The notes: generated by a model not told the origin, from the sequence alone. Numbered from the stretch's first letter, positions 1-10,975 are shown. The stretch is DNA of 64,000 nt from Tumebacillus permanentifrigoris (GCF_003148565.1 NZ_QGGL01000011.1:112082-176081); one strand, 5' to 3'. Numbers and translations are program-made.

Positions 1-2589
1 CTGGTCGCTGAATCGATGGGCGTGGATGCATTGGTTGAAGCGATGCGCACCGCGCCTGGCTACAGCTTGACCAAGATCACGCCGGCGCACTTGCAACTGT
101 TGGGCATGGAAACGCAGGCGGGTGATGCCCATACATGGAACCACGTGTTTGTCATCGGCGGCGAGGCGCTGACCTATGAAAACATCGCGCCGTGGCAACA
201 ACACGCTCCAGACACCGTGCTGGTCAACGAGTACGGCCCGACTGAGACGGTTGTCGGCTGCTGCGTGTACAGCGTCCCGCGCGGGGAAAAAGCGACCGGG
301 CCCGTCCCGATTGGACGGCCGATCGCCAACACCAAGCTCTACGTCCTCGACTCACATCTGCAACCGGTGCCGATCGGAGCTGTTGGTGAGCTCTACATTG
401 GCGGTTACGGTGTTGCCAGAGGGTACCTGAACCGTCCGGACCTGACGGCGGAGCGCTTTGTCGAGAACCCGTTTGAACCGAACACCCGGATGTACAAAAC
501 AGGCGACCTCGCCCGCTACCTGGCCGATGGCAACCTCGTCTACTTAGGCCGCCTCGACGACCAAGTGAAGATTCGCGGATACCGTATCGAACTTGGCGAA
601 ATTGAGGCGGTGCTGGAAACGCAAGAGCAGATCAAGCTGGCAGCGGTCATCGTGCAGGATGACGGTCAGGGGGACAAGAGTCTCCTTGGCTACTACACAA
701 CGGTGGACGGAACGCCGATTAAAACTCGTGACTTGCGCAGTTTCTTAAAGGAGACGCTCCCGCCACACATGATTCCGACGCACCTCGTGCACCTGGAGAG
801 CATGCCTCTGACGGTCAATGGCAAGATCGACCGTCGTGCCTTGCCCGCCCCAGAACGGGCACAGGCGGAGGAGACGGCCCCAAGCGCAGCGCTCACCCAG
901 TTGGAAAAGCAGGTGCAGGCGGTGTGGGAGGCTGTATTGAAGCGGGAGACAGTTGGCGTACACGACAACTTTTACGAGATTGGCGGGCACTCCGTCAATG
1001 CGATCTTGATCACCTCACGCCTGAAAAAAGCGCTCCACGTGGACTTCCAGATTCGCGACATCTTCCAAGCCCCGACCGTCTCGAAGTTGGCGGCGTTCCT
1101 CGGCACCAAACTGCGTGAAGCGCACGGCGACACTCTGCCGACGATGTCCCCTGTGCCGCGCACCCTGCCGTTGCCGCTCTCCTATGAACAGCAACGCCTC
1201 TGGCTCGCTGACCAACTGCAACGCGACACGCAATACAATGTCCGCTACTTCTGGGAGATCGAAGGCCAGTTGCATGCGGACGCGCTGGAACAGAGCTTCG
1301 TCGAAATCATCCGCCGTCATGAGGCCTTGCGCACCGTCTTCCGTCTCGACGGCAGCCAGCCGGTACAGGTCATCCTGCCCGATGTGGCTTTCCAGATCGA
1401 GCGATTTGACCTTCGGACCACTTCAGCAGACCAACAGGAGGCAACCCTTCGGCAGCATCTGGATGCGATCAATACACCGTTCGATCTGGCGGTGGGGCCG
1501 ATGTTGCGTGCGGAACTCTTCCAATTGAGTGAGCAACGCCATGTTTTGCACCTGTGCGTGCATCACATCATCGGGGACGGTTGGTCGTTGGACATTCTGG
1601 CCCGAGAGTTGACGGCGTTGTACGAGGCCTACACAGGAGGCGAGGCCTCGCCGCTTCCAACGCTTGGCATGAACTATGCCGACTACGCAGTCTGGCAACG
1701 ACGCTTGCTCGAGGAAGGTTATCTTGAGGGGCAGGTGCAGTATTGGAAGACCCAATTGGCAGGGGTAGCCCCGCTTCTCGACCTGCGCCCGGACTTCCCT
1801 CGCCAAGAGGTGCAGAGTGTCAAGGGGAGCAACTTGCGTCTTGACCTGCCCGCCGGATTGCCTGAAGACTTAGAAGCGTTTAGCCGACAAGAACAGGCAA
1901 CGCTCTTCATGACCTTGCTAGCTGCTTATAATCTCGTGCTCGGCGAGCGCAGCGGCTGTGACGACATCCTCGTCGGTATACCGATTGCAAACCGCCACCA
2001 TGAAGAGACACAATCGATGTTCGGCATGTTCCTCAACACGCTCGCGGTCCGCACGAGGCTTGCGGGAGCGGCGACCTTCCGAGACCTGCTTGCCCGCGTC
2101 CGCGACGCAGCCTATGGGGCATTCTCCAACCAAGATGTGCCGTTTGACCGCGTGATCGAAGAAGTAAATCCGGAGCGCAACACCGCCTACTCGCCACTGG
2201 TGCAAGTCTGGTTCAACCACCAGAACACCCCGCGTACGGAGATGAACTTGCCCGGTCTGACATTGCGCGCCCAACCGGTCGCAGAGGACACGGTGAAATT
2301 CGACATCATGCTGGAGGCCTTGACGGAGAGTGACGGGCGCCTGAGCGTCTCGCTCTCCTATAACACCGATCTGTACCGTGCTGGGACCGCCGAACTGCTG
2401 GCATCCCAATGGCAAGCCGTGTTGACAACGATCGTTCGTCGCCCGGAGGTGACGTTGGCAGAGCTGCGCGTCGAACTGGCAGAACTCGCCCGACGCACCG
2501 AGGAGCAGTTTAAGCAGTCCTTCCAATCCACGCGCCGCTCCAAACTGCAAGCCACCAAAGCGAAGAAATTAGGAGGTAGCCCCGAATGA
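1..2589 (+). CDS. Non-ribosomal peptide synthetase, C-terminal part (A-T-C), 5' end outside window
   Basis: The reading frame is open to the first base, so the start lies upstream; 862 residues are visible. Residues 1 to about 285 are the C-terminal part of an adenylation domain (NEYGPTE core A5, YKTGDLAR core A7, NGKIDR core A10 near residue 273). A carrier domain follows with the phosphopantetheine serine near residue 331 (IGGHSV). A condensation domain fills the rest, with HHIIGDG at about 521-527 matching the HHxxxDG active site. The protein stops after this domain with a basic tail and has no thioesterase, reductase or further module. Stop and next start overlap (ATGA), so it is translationally coupled to the hydroxylase. 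The product is unknown because the selecting half of the A domain and any earlier modules are not in view. Confidence 0.93.
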   Translation: MVAESMGVDALVEAMRTAPGYSLTKITPAHLQLLGMETQAGDAHTWNHVFVIGGEALTYENIAPWQQHAPDTVLVNEYGPTETVVGCCVYSVPRGEKATGPVPIGRPIANTKLYVLDSHLQPVPIGAVGELYIGGYGVARGYLNRPDLTAERFVENPFEPNTRMYKTGDLARYLADGNLVYLGRLDDQVKIRGYRIELGEIEAVLETQEQIKLAAVIVQDDGQGDKSLLGYYTTVDGTPIKTRDLRSFLKETLPPHMIPTHLVHLESMPLTVNGKIDRRALPAPERAQAEETAPSAALTQLEKQVQAVWEAVLKRETVGVHDNFYEIGGHSVNAILITSRLKKALHVDFQIRDIFQAPTVSKLAAFLGTKLREAHGDTLPTMSPVPRTLPLPLSYEQQRLWLADQLQRDTQYNVRYFWEIEGQLHADALEQSFVEIIRRHEALRTVFRLDGSQPVQVILPDVAFQIERFDLRTTSADQQEATLRQHLDAINTPFDLAVGPMLRAELFQLSEQRHVLHLCVHHIIGDGWSLDILARELTALYEAYTGGEASPLPTLGMNYADYAVWQRRLLEEGYLEGQVQYWKTQLAGVAPLLDLRPDFPRQEVQSVKGSNLRLDLPAGLPEDLEAFSRQEQATLFMTLLAAYNLVLGERSGCDDILVGIPIANRHHEETQSMFGMFLNTLAVRTRLAGAATFRDLLARVRDAAYGAFSNQDVPFDRVIEEVNPERNTAYSPLVQVWFNHQNTPRTEMNLPGLTLRAQPVAEDTVKFDIMLEALTESDGRLSVSLSYNTDLYRAGTAELLASQWQAVLTTIVRRPEVTLAELRVELAELARRTEEQFKQSFQSTRRSKLQATKAKKLGGSPE

Positions 2590-3638
2590 AGAAAGGTCTG
2601 TCTGATCTCAAATCCAAAGCCTTGAAGATCTCATCGGAACAAGAACTGGTACGCATCGAAGACTTTGCACCGGGCCAACGACTGCCGCTTTTGATCACAC
2701 CGCTTGTACCGGGAGTCAATCTGCTGGACTGGTGTTCGAGAAATCGCGCCAAATTGGACGAGTTGTTGTTGGAAACAGGCGGCCTGCTCTTCCGTGGCTT
2801 TGACATCTCCACGCAGGAGCGATTCGACGAGTTCGTCTCCGGCATGTGCGAGGAACTGTTGGTCTACAACGAGTCCTCCTCACCGCGCACGAAACTGACC
2901 AACAAAGTCTATACCTCCACAGAACATCCCAAGGAATTGGTGATCCTCCAACACAATGAATTGTCCTATTCCAACGTCTGGCCGCAGCGAATCTGGTTCT
3001 GCTCCGTTCAGGAAGCCCAGAGTGGAGGCGAGACTCCGGTCGCCGACATGCGCCGCGTCTATGACCGCATCGATCCGGCCATCCGCGAAAAGTTTGAGGA
3101 GAAGGGCTGGATGCTCATGCGCAATTACGGTGATGGGTTTGGCCTGCCGTGGCAGGAAGTCTTCCATACTGAGGACCCGGCAGAAGTGGAGGCGTACTGT
3201 CGCACGCACGGCCTCGAGGTCGAATGGAAAGCGGACGGCCTGTTGCGCACACGCTCTGTGCGCAAAGCGGTGCGCCGTCACCCCGTGACAGGTGAGAAGA
3301 TGTGGTTCAATCACATCGCATTTTGGCACGAGTCGAGCTTGGAGCCGGAGATTCGCGAACTGCTGACTGCCGAACTCGGTTTGGAAGGGCTGCCCTACAA
3401 CACCTATTATGGGGATGGCTCTTTGATCGAAGAGGAAGTTGTTGCAGCGTTGCGTGCGGCGACGGATGCCGAGACGCTTGCGTTCCCGTGGCAGCGGGGA
3501 GACCTGCTCATGCTAGACAATATGATGGTTTCGCACGGTCGCAAGAGTTTCACCGGCGAACGTCGTACATTGGTGGCGATGGGCGAACCGCTCGACAGCG
3601 CGGAAGCAGATCGTATGGAAGCTAACATGATCAAGTAA
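2586..3638 (+). CDS. SyrP-like TauD/TfdA family Fe(II)/2-oxoglutarate-dependent dioxygenase
   Basis: This 350-residue protein fits the TauD/TfdA fold. The proximal metal motif appears as HNE near residues 123-125 (LQHNELSY), the HxE variant seen in SyrP-type enzymes, and the distal histidine lies near 317 (MVSHGR), followed by arginines suited to binding 2-oxoglutarate. SyrP-like members hydroxylate an amino acid while it is tethered to an NRPS carrier domain. Overlap with the NRPS stop codon and an AGGAGG site inside the NRPS end support co-expression, so beta-hydroxylation of the residue loaded by that synthetase is the likely job. Substrate identity is inference. Confidence 0.88.
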   Translation: MKKGLSDLKSKALKISSEQELVRIEDFAPGQRLPLLITPLVPGVNLLDWCSRNRAKLDELLLETGGLLFRGFDISTQERFDEFVSGMCEELLVYNESSSPRTKLTNKVYTSTEHPKELVILQHNELSYSNVWPQRIWFCSVQEAQSGGETPVADMRRVYDRIDPAIREKFEEKGWMLMRNYGDGFGLPWQEVFHTEDPAEVEAYCRTHGLEVEWKADGLLRTRSVRKAVRRHPVTGEKMWFNHIAFWHESSLEPEIRELLTAELGLEGLPYNTYYGDGSLIEEEVVAALRAATDAETLAFPWQRGDLLMLDNMMVSHGRKSFTGERRTLVAMGEPLDSAEADRMEANMIK

Positions 3639-3649
3639 CGTAAACAGGT

Positions 3650-3718
3650 ACACCCCTTAAAGTAGACATTGAGAAGAGATCCCTCAATGGCAGATCTATT
3701 TTAGGGGGTGTCTTTTTT
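3650..3718 (+). repeat. Long inverted repeat with T run, probable IS3-type element end acting as terminator
   Basis: An arm beginning ACACCCCTTAAAGTAGA (3650-3666) is matched by TCTATTTTAGGGGGTGT (3695-3711), followed by a T run (3713-3718) and then ATGCCGAAG. From memory, this arrangement of a hairpin directly before a short lysine-rich start resembles the left end of IS3-type elements in Bacilli. Whatever its origin, it can terminate transcription after the hydroxylase gene. Confidence 0.5.
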
Positions 3719-3811
3719 ATGCCGAAGAAAGGTCAAATATCTCCGACCAAGCCTTGTCAAGGTCAGCAGCCAGTAGATGTTCGGCAAATCGTTCGGCTTC
3801 CAGATGCATAG
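3719..3811 (+). pseudogene. Transposase OrfA remnant (30 codons)
   Basis: A short frame starts MPKKGQ, like the N-terminus of many IS3-family OrfA proteins, then runs into an early stop without the helix-turn-helix that should follow. No orfB or right end is visible before the next gene. I read it as an insertion-sequence scar at the downstream border of the NRPS cluster. The rest of 3812-3890 shows no gene. Family assignment rests only on the short N-terminal likeness and the adjacent hairpin. Confidence 0.4.
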
Positions 3812-3890
3812 GTCACCCCACCCCCAACTTTCAATCAAGCTCAAGTTTACGACGAGATGGTAACACCAGTATGCAACACCGATGCAAATA

Positions 3891-3930
3891 AAAAAGCTCT
3901 CGTACCGCCGGGGCGGGTCGAGAGCTTTTT
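3891..3930 (-). terminator. Intrinsic terminator of the lipoprotein gene
   Basis: AAAGCTCTCG pairs with CGAGAGCTTT around a GC-rich loop, with T runs on both strands. It lies 15 bases past the stop of the minus-strand lipoprotein gene. Confidence 0.8.
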
Positions 3931-3944
3931 GGCTGAAAAAGGGG

Positions 3945-4433
3945 TTACTTGGTTTGCTTGCTCACGCTCTTGTACGAACCGTCCGTTTGGAGTTCGTAGG
4001 TTTCGAGCGTGAAACTGCCGTCCTGCTTCTTCATCCCGATCGCAAACTGGCTGCCGTCGGTGGTGACGAAGATGCTGGGCGGGGAGTCTTGCTGTGTCCA
4101 ACCGGAGTTGCTGTAGGCGCTGGAGACAGCTTTGGCGAGCGCCAGTCCTTGCTTTTGATCGATCGCCAGTTTTTCAACTTGACCCAAGCCGAGGCTTGGA
4201 ATCGCGGTGGAGGGCAAGTCAAGGTAGTCACCGCTCAGACCAAACGCGGTGCGCACTTCTGAAGTGTTGGTTTGCGGTGCGGACGCAGCCGGCGCATTGG
4301 TGCTCGGTTCTGCTTGTTTGGGGGTTTCTTGTTGTGCAGGCGTATTCTGTGCGGGTTCCTGTTTCGACGAGCAGCCTACGAGGGCCGTTGTGAACAGGGA
4401 GGTGAGCAGCAGCGCCAACCATGCTTTTTTCAT
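3945..4433 (-). CDS. Small lipoprotein of unknown function
   Basis: A 162-residue protein starting MKKAWLALLL has a signal peptide with lipobox ALVGC, the lipidated cysteine being residue 21. A Gln/Pro/Ala/Thr-rich linker (about 25-60) tethers a small C-terminal domain of about 100 residues that I do not recognise. The start is chosen at ATG 4433 because GGAAGGAG stands just upstream; the longer frame adds residues in front of the signal peptide. It should be exported and anchored to the outer face of the membrane. Confidence 0.8.
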   Translation of the reverse strand: MKKAWLALLLTSLFTTALVGCSSKQEPAQNTPAQQETPKQAEPSTNAPAASAPQTNTSEVRTAFGLSGDYLDLPSTAIPSLGLGQVEKLAIDQKQGLALAKAVSSAYSNSGWTQQDSPPSIFVTTDGSQFAIGMKKQDGSFTLETYELQTDGSYKSVSKQTK

Positions 4434-4482
4434 CGACAATCGCTCCTTCCCTTGTCCCAAAGTACCATAACTCGAAAGGAGT

Positions 4483-5517
4483 TTACAAGCGGATGCGGAA
4501 CTGAAAAAACCCGGCCTCGCGGAACGCCTGGAAGAGGATCACCAGCGCAGGCCCCACGATCAGCCCCATCACGCCGAACACCATGAAGCCCAAGTACATC
4601 GAGATCAACGTCGCCAACGCGGAGATGCCGAGCGAATTGCCAAGGATCTTGGGCTCGATAATCCGGCGGAACACGATGATCAGCACGTAGAGGATCAACA
4701 GACCGATGCCGAGCGAGCGGTTGTCCGACAGAAAGGCATAGGTGGCCCACGGCACGATCACCGCCCCCGTGCCGAGCACAGGCAGGAAGTCCACGATCAC
4801 GATGATCAACGAGACGGCGAGCGCGTACTTGACGCCGAGAATCCACAGCCCGACCAGCACGAGGTCGTAGGTCAGGAACGAGATCAGGATCTGCGCTTGC
4901 AGGAAGCCGATGATCGCACGGTTGAGGTTGTGCAGGATCATCCGCACTTTGACCTGTGTCTTTTCCTCGAACAGACCGAGGAAGCCGCGCACGAGGCCGG
5001 GCAAGTCGAGCAGGAACAGGAACATCGCGATCACATAGACGGTGGAGACGATCAAGAGGTTCGGCAACGAGCGCACGAGGTTGACGAGCCCGGTGAGCAC
5101 GCCGGTGGTCAGACCGTTCAAGTTGTCCAGTCCACCGGAGGCCGCTTGTTGCAACTTGCTGGCGGTGGAGGCAGGGAGTTGGTCGTAGTAGCTTTGCAGG
5201 GCGTTGATCCAGTTTTGCAACGGCCCGGCGATTTTGTTATAGAAACCGGGCAACGATTGTGAGAGTTCCACGATCTCCACGACCATCCGCGTGGTCAGGA
5301 AGTAGAGCAGGCTCAAGACGATCAAGAGAAAGCTTGTAAACGCCATCGTCACAGCCCAGATGCGCCGGATGCGCAACGCTTTTTGCAGCGAGCGGACGAC
5401 CGGCTCCAGCACGATGGCGGTGACCAGCGCCAGCAGGATCGGCACACTGTGCGGCAGAACGAAGTAAGCGACGACGGCGAGGACGACAAACCAAAAGACC
5501 CGTGTGTAGGGGAACAT
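4483..5517 (-). CDS. AI-2E/YtvI-family membrane permease
   Basis: A 344-residue integral membrane protein with the usual layout of the AI-2E transporter superfamily (YtvI, PerM, TqsA): two N-terminal helices, a third, a long amphipathic insert (about 85-150), and a C-terminal cluster of helices including VDFLPVLGTGAVIVPWA, the conserved signature of the family. ATG 5517 is preceded by AAAGGAG; the longer frame starts before the ribosome site. The substrate is unknown. A paralogue lies 950 bases upstream on the same strand with spo0M between them. Confidence 0.85.
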   Translation of the reverse strand: MFPYTRVFWFVVLAVVAYFVLPHSVPILLALVTAIVLEPVVRSLQKALRIRRIWAVTMAFTSFLLIVLSLLYFLTTRMVVEIVELSQSLPGFYNKIAGPLQNWINALQSYYDQLPASTASKLQQAASGGLDNLNGLTTGVLTGLVNLVRSLPNLLIVSTVYVIAMFLFLLDLPGLVRGFLGLFEEKTQVKVRMILHNLNRAIIGFLQAQILISFLTYDLVLVGLWILGVKYALAVSLIIVIVDFLPVLGTGAVIVPWATYAFLSDNRSLGIGLLILYVLIIVFRRIIEPKILGNSLGISALATLISMYLGFMVFGVMGLIVGPALVILFQAFREAGFFQFRIRL

Positions 5518-5560
5518 GCTCAACTCCTTTCTCCCTCTCTTATCTATATAGGTATTCCCC

Positions 5561-5599
5561 AAAAAAGAGACCGAGCCCACGAGGGCCGGTCTCTTTTTT
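5561..5599 (-). terminator. Intrinsic terminator between spo0M and the permease
   Basis: AAAAAAGAGACCG pairs with CGGTCTCTTTTTT. It separates spo0M from the downstream minus-strand permease gene. The remainder of 5600-5704 holds no convincing gene. Confidence 0.8.
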
Positions 5600-5704
5600 C
5601 ACATCTTATGCGTCCGAGTGCAATTCGTCGTAGCGGGCTCGTCGGCCGCTTCCCATCGTTCGGTTGCTGCGGCGTGCGGTGCAGGATGAGCATGCCCTGT
5701 GAGG

Positions 5705-6430
5705 TCAGCCTCGGAAGTGGCGGATCTCCTGTTCCAAGAAGTCGATGAACACGGCTTTGCAGCTTTCCACCGAGTTCAGGTGTTCGTAGCCGATGAAGAC
5801 GGTCGGGGTGGTTTCCACTTCCTGTCCGAACAAGCCAGACCTGTGATCGAGTTCCACGTAGATGCGCACACCTTCGTCTTCGAGCAGGAAGATCGCTTCC
5901 AACTCCGTCAAACGGCCTCTGTACGCGCCGCGGGTCGGCTTGTACTCAAACTTTTGGTGGTGGCCTTCCAGCTCGCCAGAATCGGCTTTTGGCTCAAAGC
6001 CGAGGTGATACAAGGTCTCTTGAATCACCGCGATCGGTTGGGCTGGCAGCACGTAGAAATTGTCGAAGTCGTGTTTATCAACAGCTCCAGGGATGTCGAG
6101 CTCGGTGTGCAGCGTGAAACTGACGTAGTGACTGGACTGTGGGAGCACCGGCAGGGTGTAGCGCAACGGGAATTGCAGGCTCTCCCCTTCGCGCACGACC
6201 AGACCTGTGGCGACGTTGATTTTTGCAATTTCGTAGGTGCGTTCTTCATCGCCTTGCTTGTTTTTCATGGTGAGATGGACGTTGACTGCATCGATCTGCG
6301 TCTCCGTCTTGCCGCCTGTGATCAGGACAGCACCCACGACCTCCTCGCCCACGCGTACACGGTCAGAATCCAGCACCAAGTTGACGGTAGCTGAACTCAC
6401 GCCCAGTTTATGAAATAGGTTTTTGAACAT
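5705..6430 (-). CDS. spo0M: Sporulation control protein Spo0M
   Basis: A 241-residue protein with the arrestin-like double beta-sandwich pattern of the Spo0M family: N-terminal MFKNLFHKLGVSSATVNL, the strand region DSDRVRVGEEVVG, and a C-terminal part ending in FLEQEIRHFRG. In Bacillus subtilis Spo0M is a cytoplasmic protein acting on sporulation control and cell morphology; its length there is similar (about 258). It is flanked by two related permeases on the same strand. The start ATG at 6430 follows a weak AGCGAGGGAT site. Confidence 0.88.
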   Translation of the reverse strand: MFKNLFHKLGVSSATVNLVLDSDRVRVGEEVVGAVLITGGKTETQIDAVNVHLTMKNKQGDEERTYEIAKINVATGLVVREGESLQFPLRYTLPVLPQSSHYVSFTLHTELDIPGAVDKHDFDNFYVLPAQPIAVIQETLYHLGFEPKADSGELEGHHQKFEYKPTRGAYRGRLTELEAIFLLEDEGVRIYVELDHRSGLFGQEVETTPTVFIGYEHLNSVESCKAVFIDFLEQEIRHFRG

Positions 6431-6465
6431 CCCGAGATCCCTCGCTTCTCTTGTAGAGTGGTAGA

Positions 6466-7548
6466 TTACGTATTCGTTTTCTCATGGTCGAGCAAAAAGT
6501 CAAAGGCTCGCACTTTCATCAGGGAGTTGAAGATGATGATCAAAAACGGCGCGAGGATCACGCCGACGAACCCGAGCGCTTGGAAGGACGCGTACATGAC
6601 GACCAGCGTCACCAACGGATCGAGACCGATCGATTCGGCCAGCACTTTCGGCTCCAGCACCTGACGCACGGCGACGATCAAGCCATACACGATCAACAGG
6701 CCGATGCCGAGCTTCGTGTTGCCAGTTGCCAGCATATAGAGCGCCCAAGGTACGAACAGCGACCCCGTGCCGAGCAACGGCAGGATGTCGAGGAAGGCGG
6801 CGAGCAACGACAGCGTGAAGGCGTACTCCACGCGCAGGATCAGCAGACCGACCAGCGCTTGCACGTAGGTGATGAAGATCAGAATCAACTGCGCGCGCGC
6901 ATAGCCAAATGTCGCTTTGCCCAGATCGTCGAGCACGATGTCGCCGCGCTTGCGAATCTCCGGGTGAATCAAGCGCAAGAAGCGGACTTGCCAGAGTCGG
7001 AAATCCTTGGAGATGAAAAAGGCGATCAACAGCGAGAGCAGGAAAATCGTCACGGTGGACGGGATCGACAGCACGGTATTGGTCATCGAGGTCAACAGAC
7101 CTTGTCCAAACTTGGTGAGCGAATGGGCGATCGATTGCATCGTCTCCTGAACTTTGGCGGACATCTCCGGCGACAGGGTGCCGTAGAAATCGACCGCAGT
7201 ATGGACGAGTGTCTGCGCTTGGTTGACCAGCCCGGCCGTCATCTCCGGGACGCGCTTGGCGAAGTCGGCCAACTCGATGACCAGTTTGGCGATCAACAGT
7301 GTGACCAACGTAAAACTCCCGCCGAAAAACACGACCAGCGTCGTGAGCGAAGCGAGCGAACGCGGCAAGCGCAAGGTGTGCAAAAATTTCACGAGCGGCT
7401 CGATCAGGATCGCGATCAAGATCCCGAACAGCAACGGCAAGATGAAGGGGAGCACCCACTTGGCGCTGATCAAAACCAGCCAGGCGAATCCGAGCCAGAG
7501 CACCAGATTCACGATCGAGAGAAAATGTTTGGTTACAAATGAGAGCAT
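6466..7548 (-). CDS. AI-2E/YtvI-family membrane permease (second copy)
   Basis: A 360-residue paralogue of the permease at 4483-5517, sharing the topology and the signature LDILPLLGTGSLFVPWA. A long extramembrane insert lies at about residues 80-150. It is likely the first gene of the minus-strand run permease - spo0M - permease, with 35 bases to spo0M. B. subtilis YtvI is annotated as a sporulation membrane protein, which fits the neighbour, but the transported compound is unknown. Confidence 0.85.
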   Translation of the reverse strand: MLSFVTKHFLSIVNLVLWLGFAWLVLISAKWVLPFILPLLFGILIAILIEPLVKFLHTLRLPRSLASLTTLVVFFGGSFTLVTLLIAKLVIELADFAKRVPEMTAGLVNQAQTLVHTAVDFYGTLSPEMSAKVQETMQSIAHSLTKFGQGLLTSMTNTVLSIPSTVTIFLLSLLIAFFISKDFRLWQVRFLRLIHPEIRKRGDIVLDDLGKATFGYARAQLILIFITYVQALVGLLILRVEYAFTLSLLAAFLDILPLLGTGSLFVPWALYMLATGNTKLGIGLLIVYGLIVAVRQVLEPKVLAESIGLDPLVTLVVMYASFQALGFVGVILAPFLIIIFNSLMKVRAFDFLLDHEKTNT

Positions 7549-7696
7549 AGCGACACTCCTTGGTAGGAAGTTTTAGTTAAATTGTACCAGAATACCGGTC
7601 CTTGTGCAGGTTAGACTGGAACGGGGTGGGGCATACCTTTACTGATTGGTTTTTTCTAGGTATTATTATATGAAACCATAAGATTGAGTGGAGTGA

Positions 7697-9199
<1,503 letters not shown>

Positions 9200-9211
9200 G
9201 AGGGATTTTCA

Positions 9212-9679
9212 ATGGCTGAGTTGACTGTTGGCCAACCCGCTCCCGACTTCACGCTGCCTGCTAGCACCGGGATGAGCGTGACGTTGAGCGAGTTGCGCGG
9301 CAAAAACATCGTGCTCTACTTCTACCCGAAGGACGACACGCCGGGATGTACGACCCAGGCCTGTGGCTTCCGCGATCTGCACAGCGCGTTTGCCGATCTG
9401 AACACGGTGATCCTGGGCGTCTCGCCCGACCCGGTAAAAAAACACGAGAAGTTTATCTCCAAGTACGAACTGCCGTTCATCCTGCTCTCCGACGAGGAAC
9501 ACACCGTGCTCGAAAGCTACGGGGTCTGGAAGGAGAAAAACATGTACGGCAAAAAATACTGGGGCGTCGAGCGCACCACGCTCCTGATCGATGCGGAAGG
9601 TGTCCTTCGCAAGATCTACCCGAAAGTCAAGGTCGCCGGTCATGTCGATCAAGTGATGGCGGACGTGAAGGCCCTGTAA
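9212..9679 (+). CDS. bcp: Thioredoxin-dependent thiol peroxidase (Bcp/PrxQ peroxiredoxin)
   Basis: A 155-residue peroxiredoxin of the Bcp/PrxQ group. The peroxidatic cysteine is about residue 46 in PGCTTQAC and the second cysteine of that motif at about 51 is the PrxQ-type resolving cysteine. It reduces hydrogen and organic peroxides with thioredoxin as donor. AGGAGG precedes the start, and a strong terminator follows, so it likely forms a two-gene unit with lysS. Confidence 0.95.
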   Translation: MAELTVGQPAPDFTLPASTGMSVTLSELRGKNIVLYFYPKDDTPGCTTQACGFRDLHSAFADLNTVILGVSPDPVKKHEKFISKYELPFILLSDEEHTVLESYGVWKEKNMYGKKYWGVERTTLLIDAEGVLRKIYPKVKVAGHVDQVMADVKAL

Positions 9680-9689
9680 AAGGACAAGT

Positions 9690-9724
9690 CCCTGCACCTG
9701 AAGCTTCAGGTGCAGGGCTTTTTT
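9690..9724 (+). terminator. Intrinsic terminator after bcp
   Basis: A perfect inverted repeat, CCTGCACCTGAA with TTCAGGTGCAGG, followed by six T residues. Confidence 0.92.
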
Positions 9725-9802
9725 AAGATCGAAAAAATCGATCAAACCCATCAGTCATATCGGTTGAGTTGCGTATTTCGACACTCGAAGGAGGAATTGT
9801 CT

Positions 9803-10972
9803 GTGGAAAACTTCACTTTTTATAACCCGACCCGTTTGATCTTCGGACGTGGCCAATTGGAGGCGCTGACGACGGAAGTGCCGAAGTTTGGCAAAAACGT
9901 CCTCGTCGTCTATGGTGGCGGCAGCATCAAGAAAAGCGGCCTGTATGACCATGTGATGAACCTGTTGAAGGGCATCGACGCCAACGTTTTCGAATTGGGG
10001 GGCGTCGAACCGAACCCGCGTCTGACTACGGTCAACAAGGGGGCAGATCTCTGCAAGCGTGAAAACATCGACTTCCTGCTGGCTGTCGGCGGCGGTTCCG
10101 TCCTCGACTGCACCAAGGCGATTGCGACGGCGGCGAAGTATGACGGCGATGCTTGGGATTTCATCTCCCATCAAGTAGAAGTCAGCGAAGCGCTGCCGTT
10201 TGGCACGGTGCTGACGTTGGCGGCGACCGGCTCGGAGATGAACTGCGGCTCGGTCATCACCAACTGGGAAACCCAGGAGAAACTCGGCTGGGGCATTGAA
10301 GCGGCCTACCCGAAATTCTCGATCCTCGATCCGGTACATACGTTCACCGTGCCGCGTGAGCACACGATCTACGGCATGGTCGACATGATGTCGCACGTTT
10401 TTGAAAACTACTTCTCGCACACGACGAACACGGGATTGCAAGAACGCATGCTGGAGTCGATCCTGCTGACGGTCATCGAGACGGCGCCGAAGCTCTTGGA
10501 GAATCTGGAGAGCTATGAGCATCGCGAAACGATCCTGTACAGCGGCACGATGGCGCTCAACGGCATGACCTACATGGGCATGGCAGGCGATTGGGCGTCA
10601 CACCGGATCGAGCATGCCGTTTCGGCGATCTACGACATCCCGCACGGCGGCGGATTGGCGATCATCTTCCCGAACTTGCTGAAGTACGCGGTGGAGAAGG
10701 GCGTTGGCATTTCGCGCTTCGTGCAACTGGCGACCCGCGTCTTCCACGTCGACCCGGCGGGCAAAAGCGACACGGACATCGCTCTGGAAGGCATCGAGCG
10801 TCTGCGTGCCTTCTGGACCTCGATCGGAGCTCCGTCTCGCCTCGCCGACTACGACATCGACGACACCAACCTCGATCTCATGGTCGAGAAATCCATGTTT
10901 GCTGGCCCGTTTGGCGGCTTCCACACCCTGGAGCACGACAACGTCAAGGACATTCTCAAGATGTGTCTGTAA
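9803..10972 (+). CDS. Iron-containing (NADPH-type) alcohol dehydrogenase, butanol dehydrogenase/YugJ family
   Basis: A 389-residue group III metal-dependent alcohol dehydrogenase. The N-terminal NAD(P)-binding half holds GGGSIKKSG and [11 protein letters not shown]; the C-terminal half carries the metal ligands in [10 protein letters not shown] (Asp and His), HRIEHAVS and IPHGGG. The length agrees with YugJ/YugK (about 387). GTG 9803 is used because GGAGG lies 7 bases upstream, whereas the open frame extends back through the bcp terminator. Likely an aldehyde/alcohol interconverting enzyme with butanol-dehydrogenase-like range; the true substrate is not determinable here. Confidence 0.93.
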   Translation: MENFTFYNPTRLIFGRGQLEALTTEVPKFGKNVLVVYGGGSIKKSGLYDHVMNLLKGIDANVFELGGVEPNPRLTTVNKGADLCKRENIDFLLAVGGGSVLDCTKAIATAAKYDGDAWDFISHQVEVSEALPFGTVLTLAATGSEMNCGSVITNWETQEKLGWGIEAAYPKFSILDPVHTFTVPREHTIYGMVDMMSHVFENYFSHTTNTGLQERMLESILLTVIETAPKLLENLESYEHRETILYSGTMALNGMTYMGMAGDWASHRIEHAVSAIYDIPHGGGLAIIFPNLLKYAVEKGVGISRFVQLATRVFHVDPAGKSDTDIALEGIERLRAFWTSIGAPSRLADYDIDDTNLDLMVEKSMFAGPFGGFHTLEHDNVKDILKMCL

Positions 10973-10975
10973 GCC

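Noticed and set aside
5608..5704. A 16-codon frame on the minus strand (MGSGRRARYDELHSDA) after spo0M
   Set aside because: No ribosome site of quality and no known family; too short to support.
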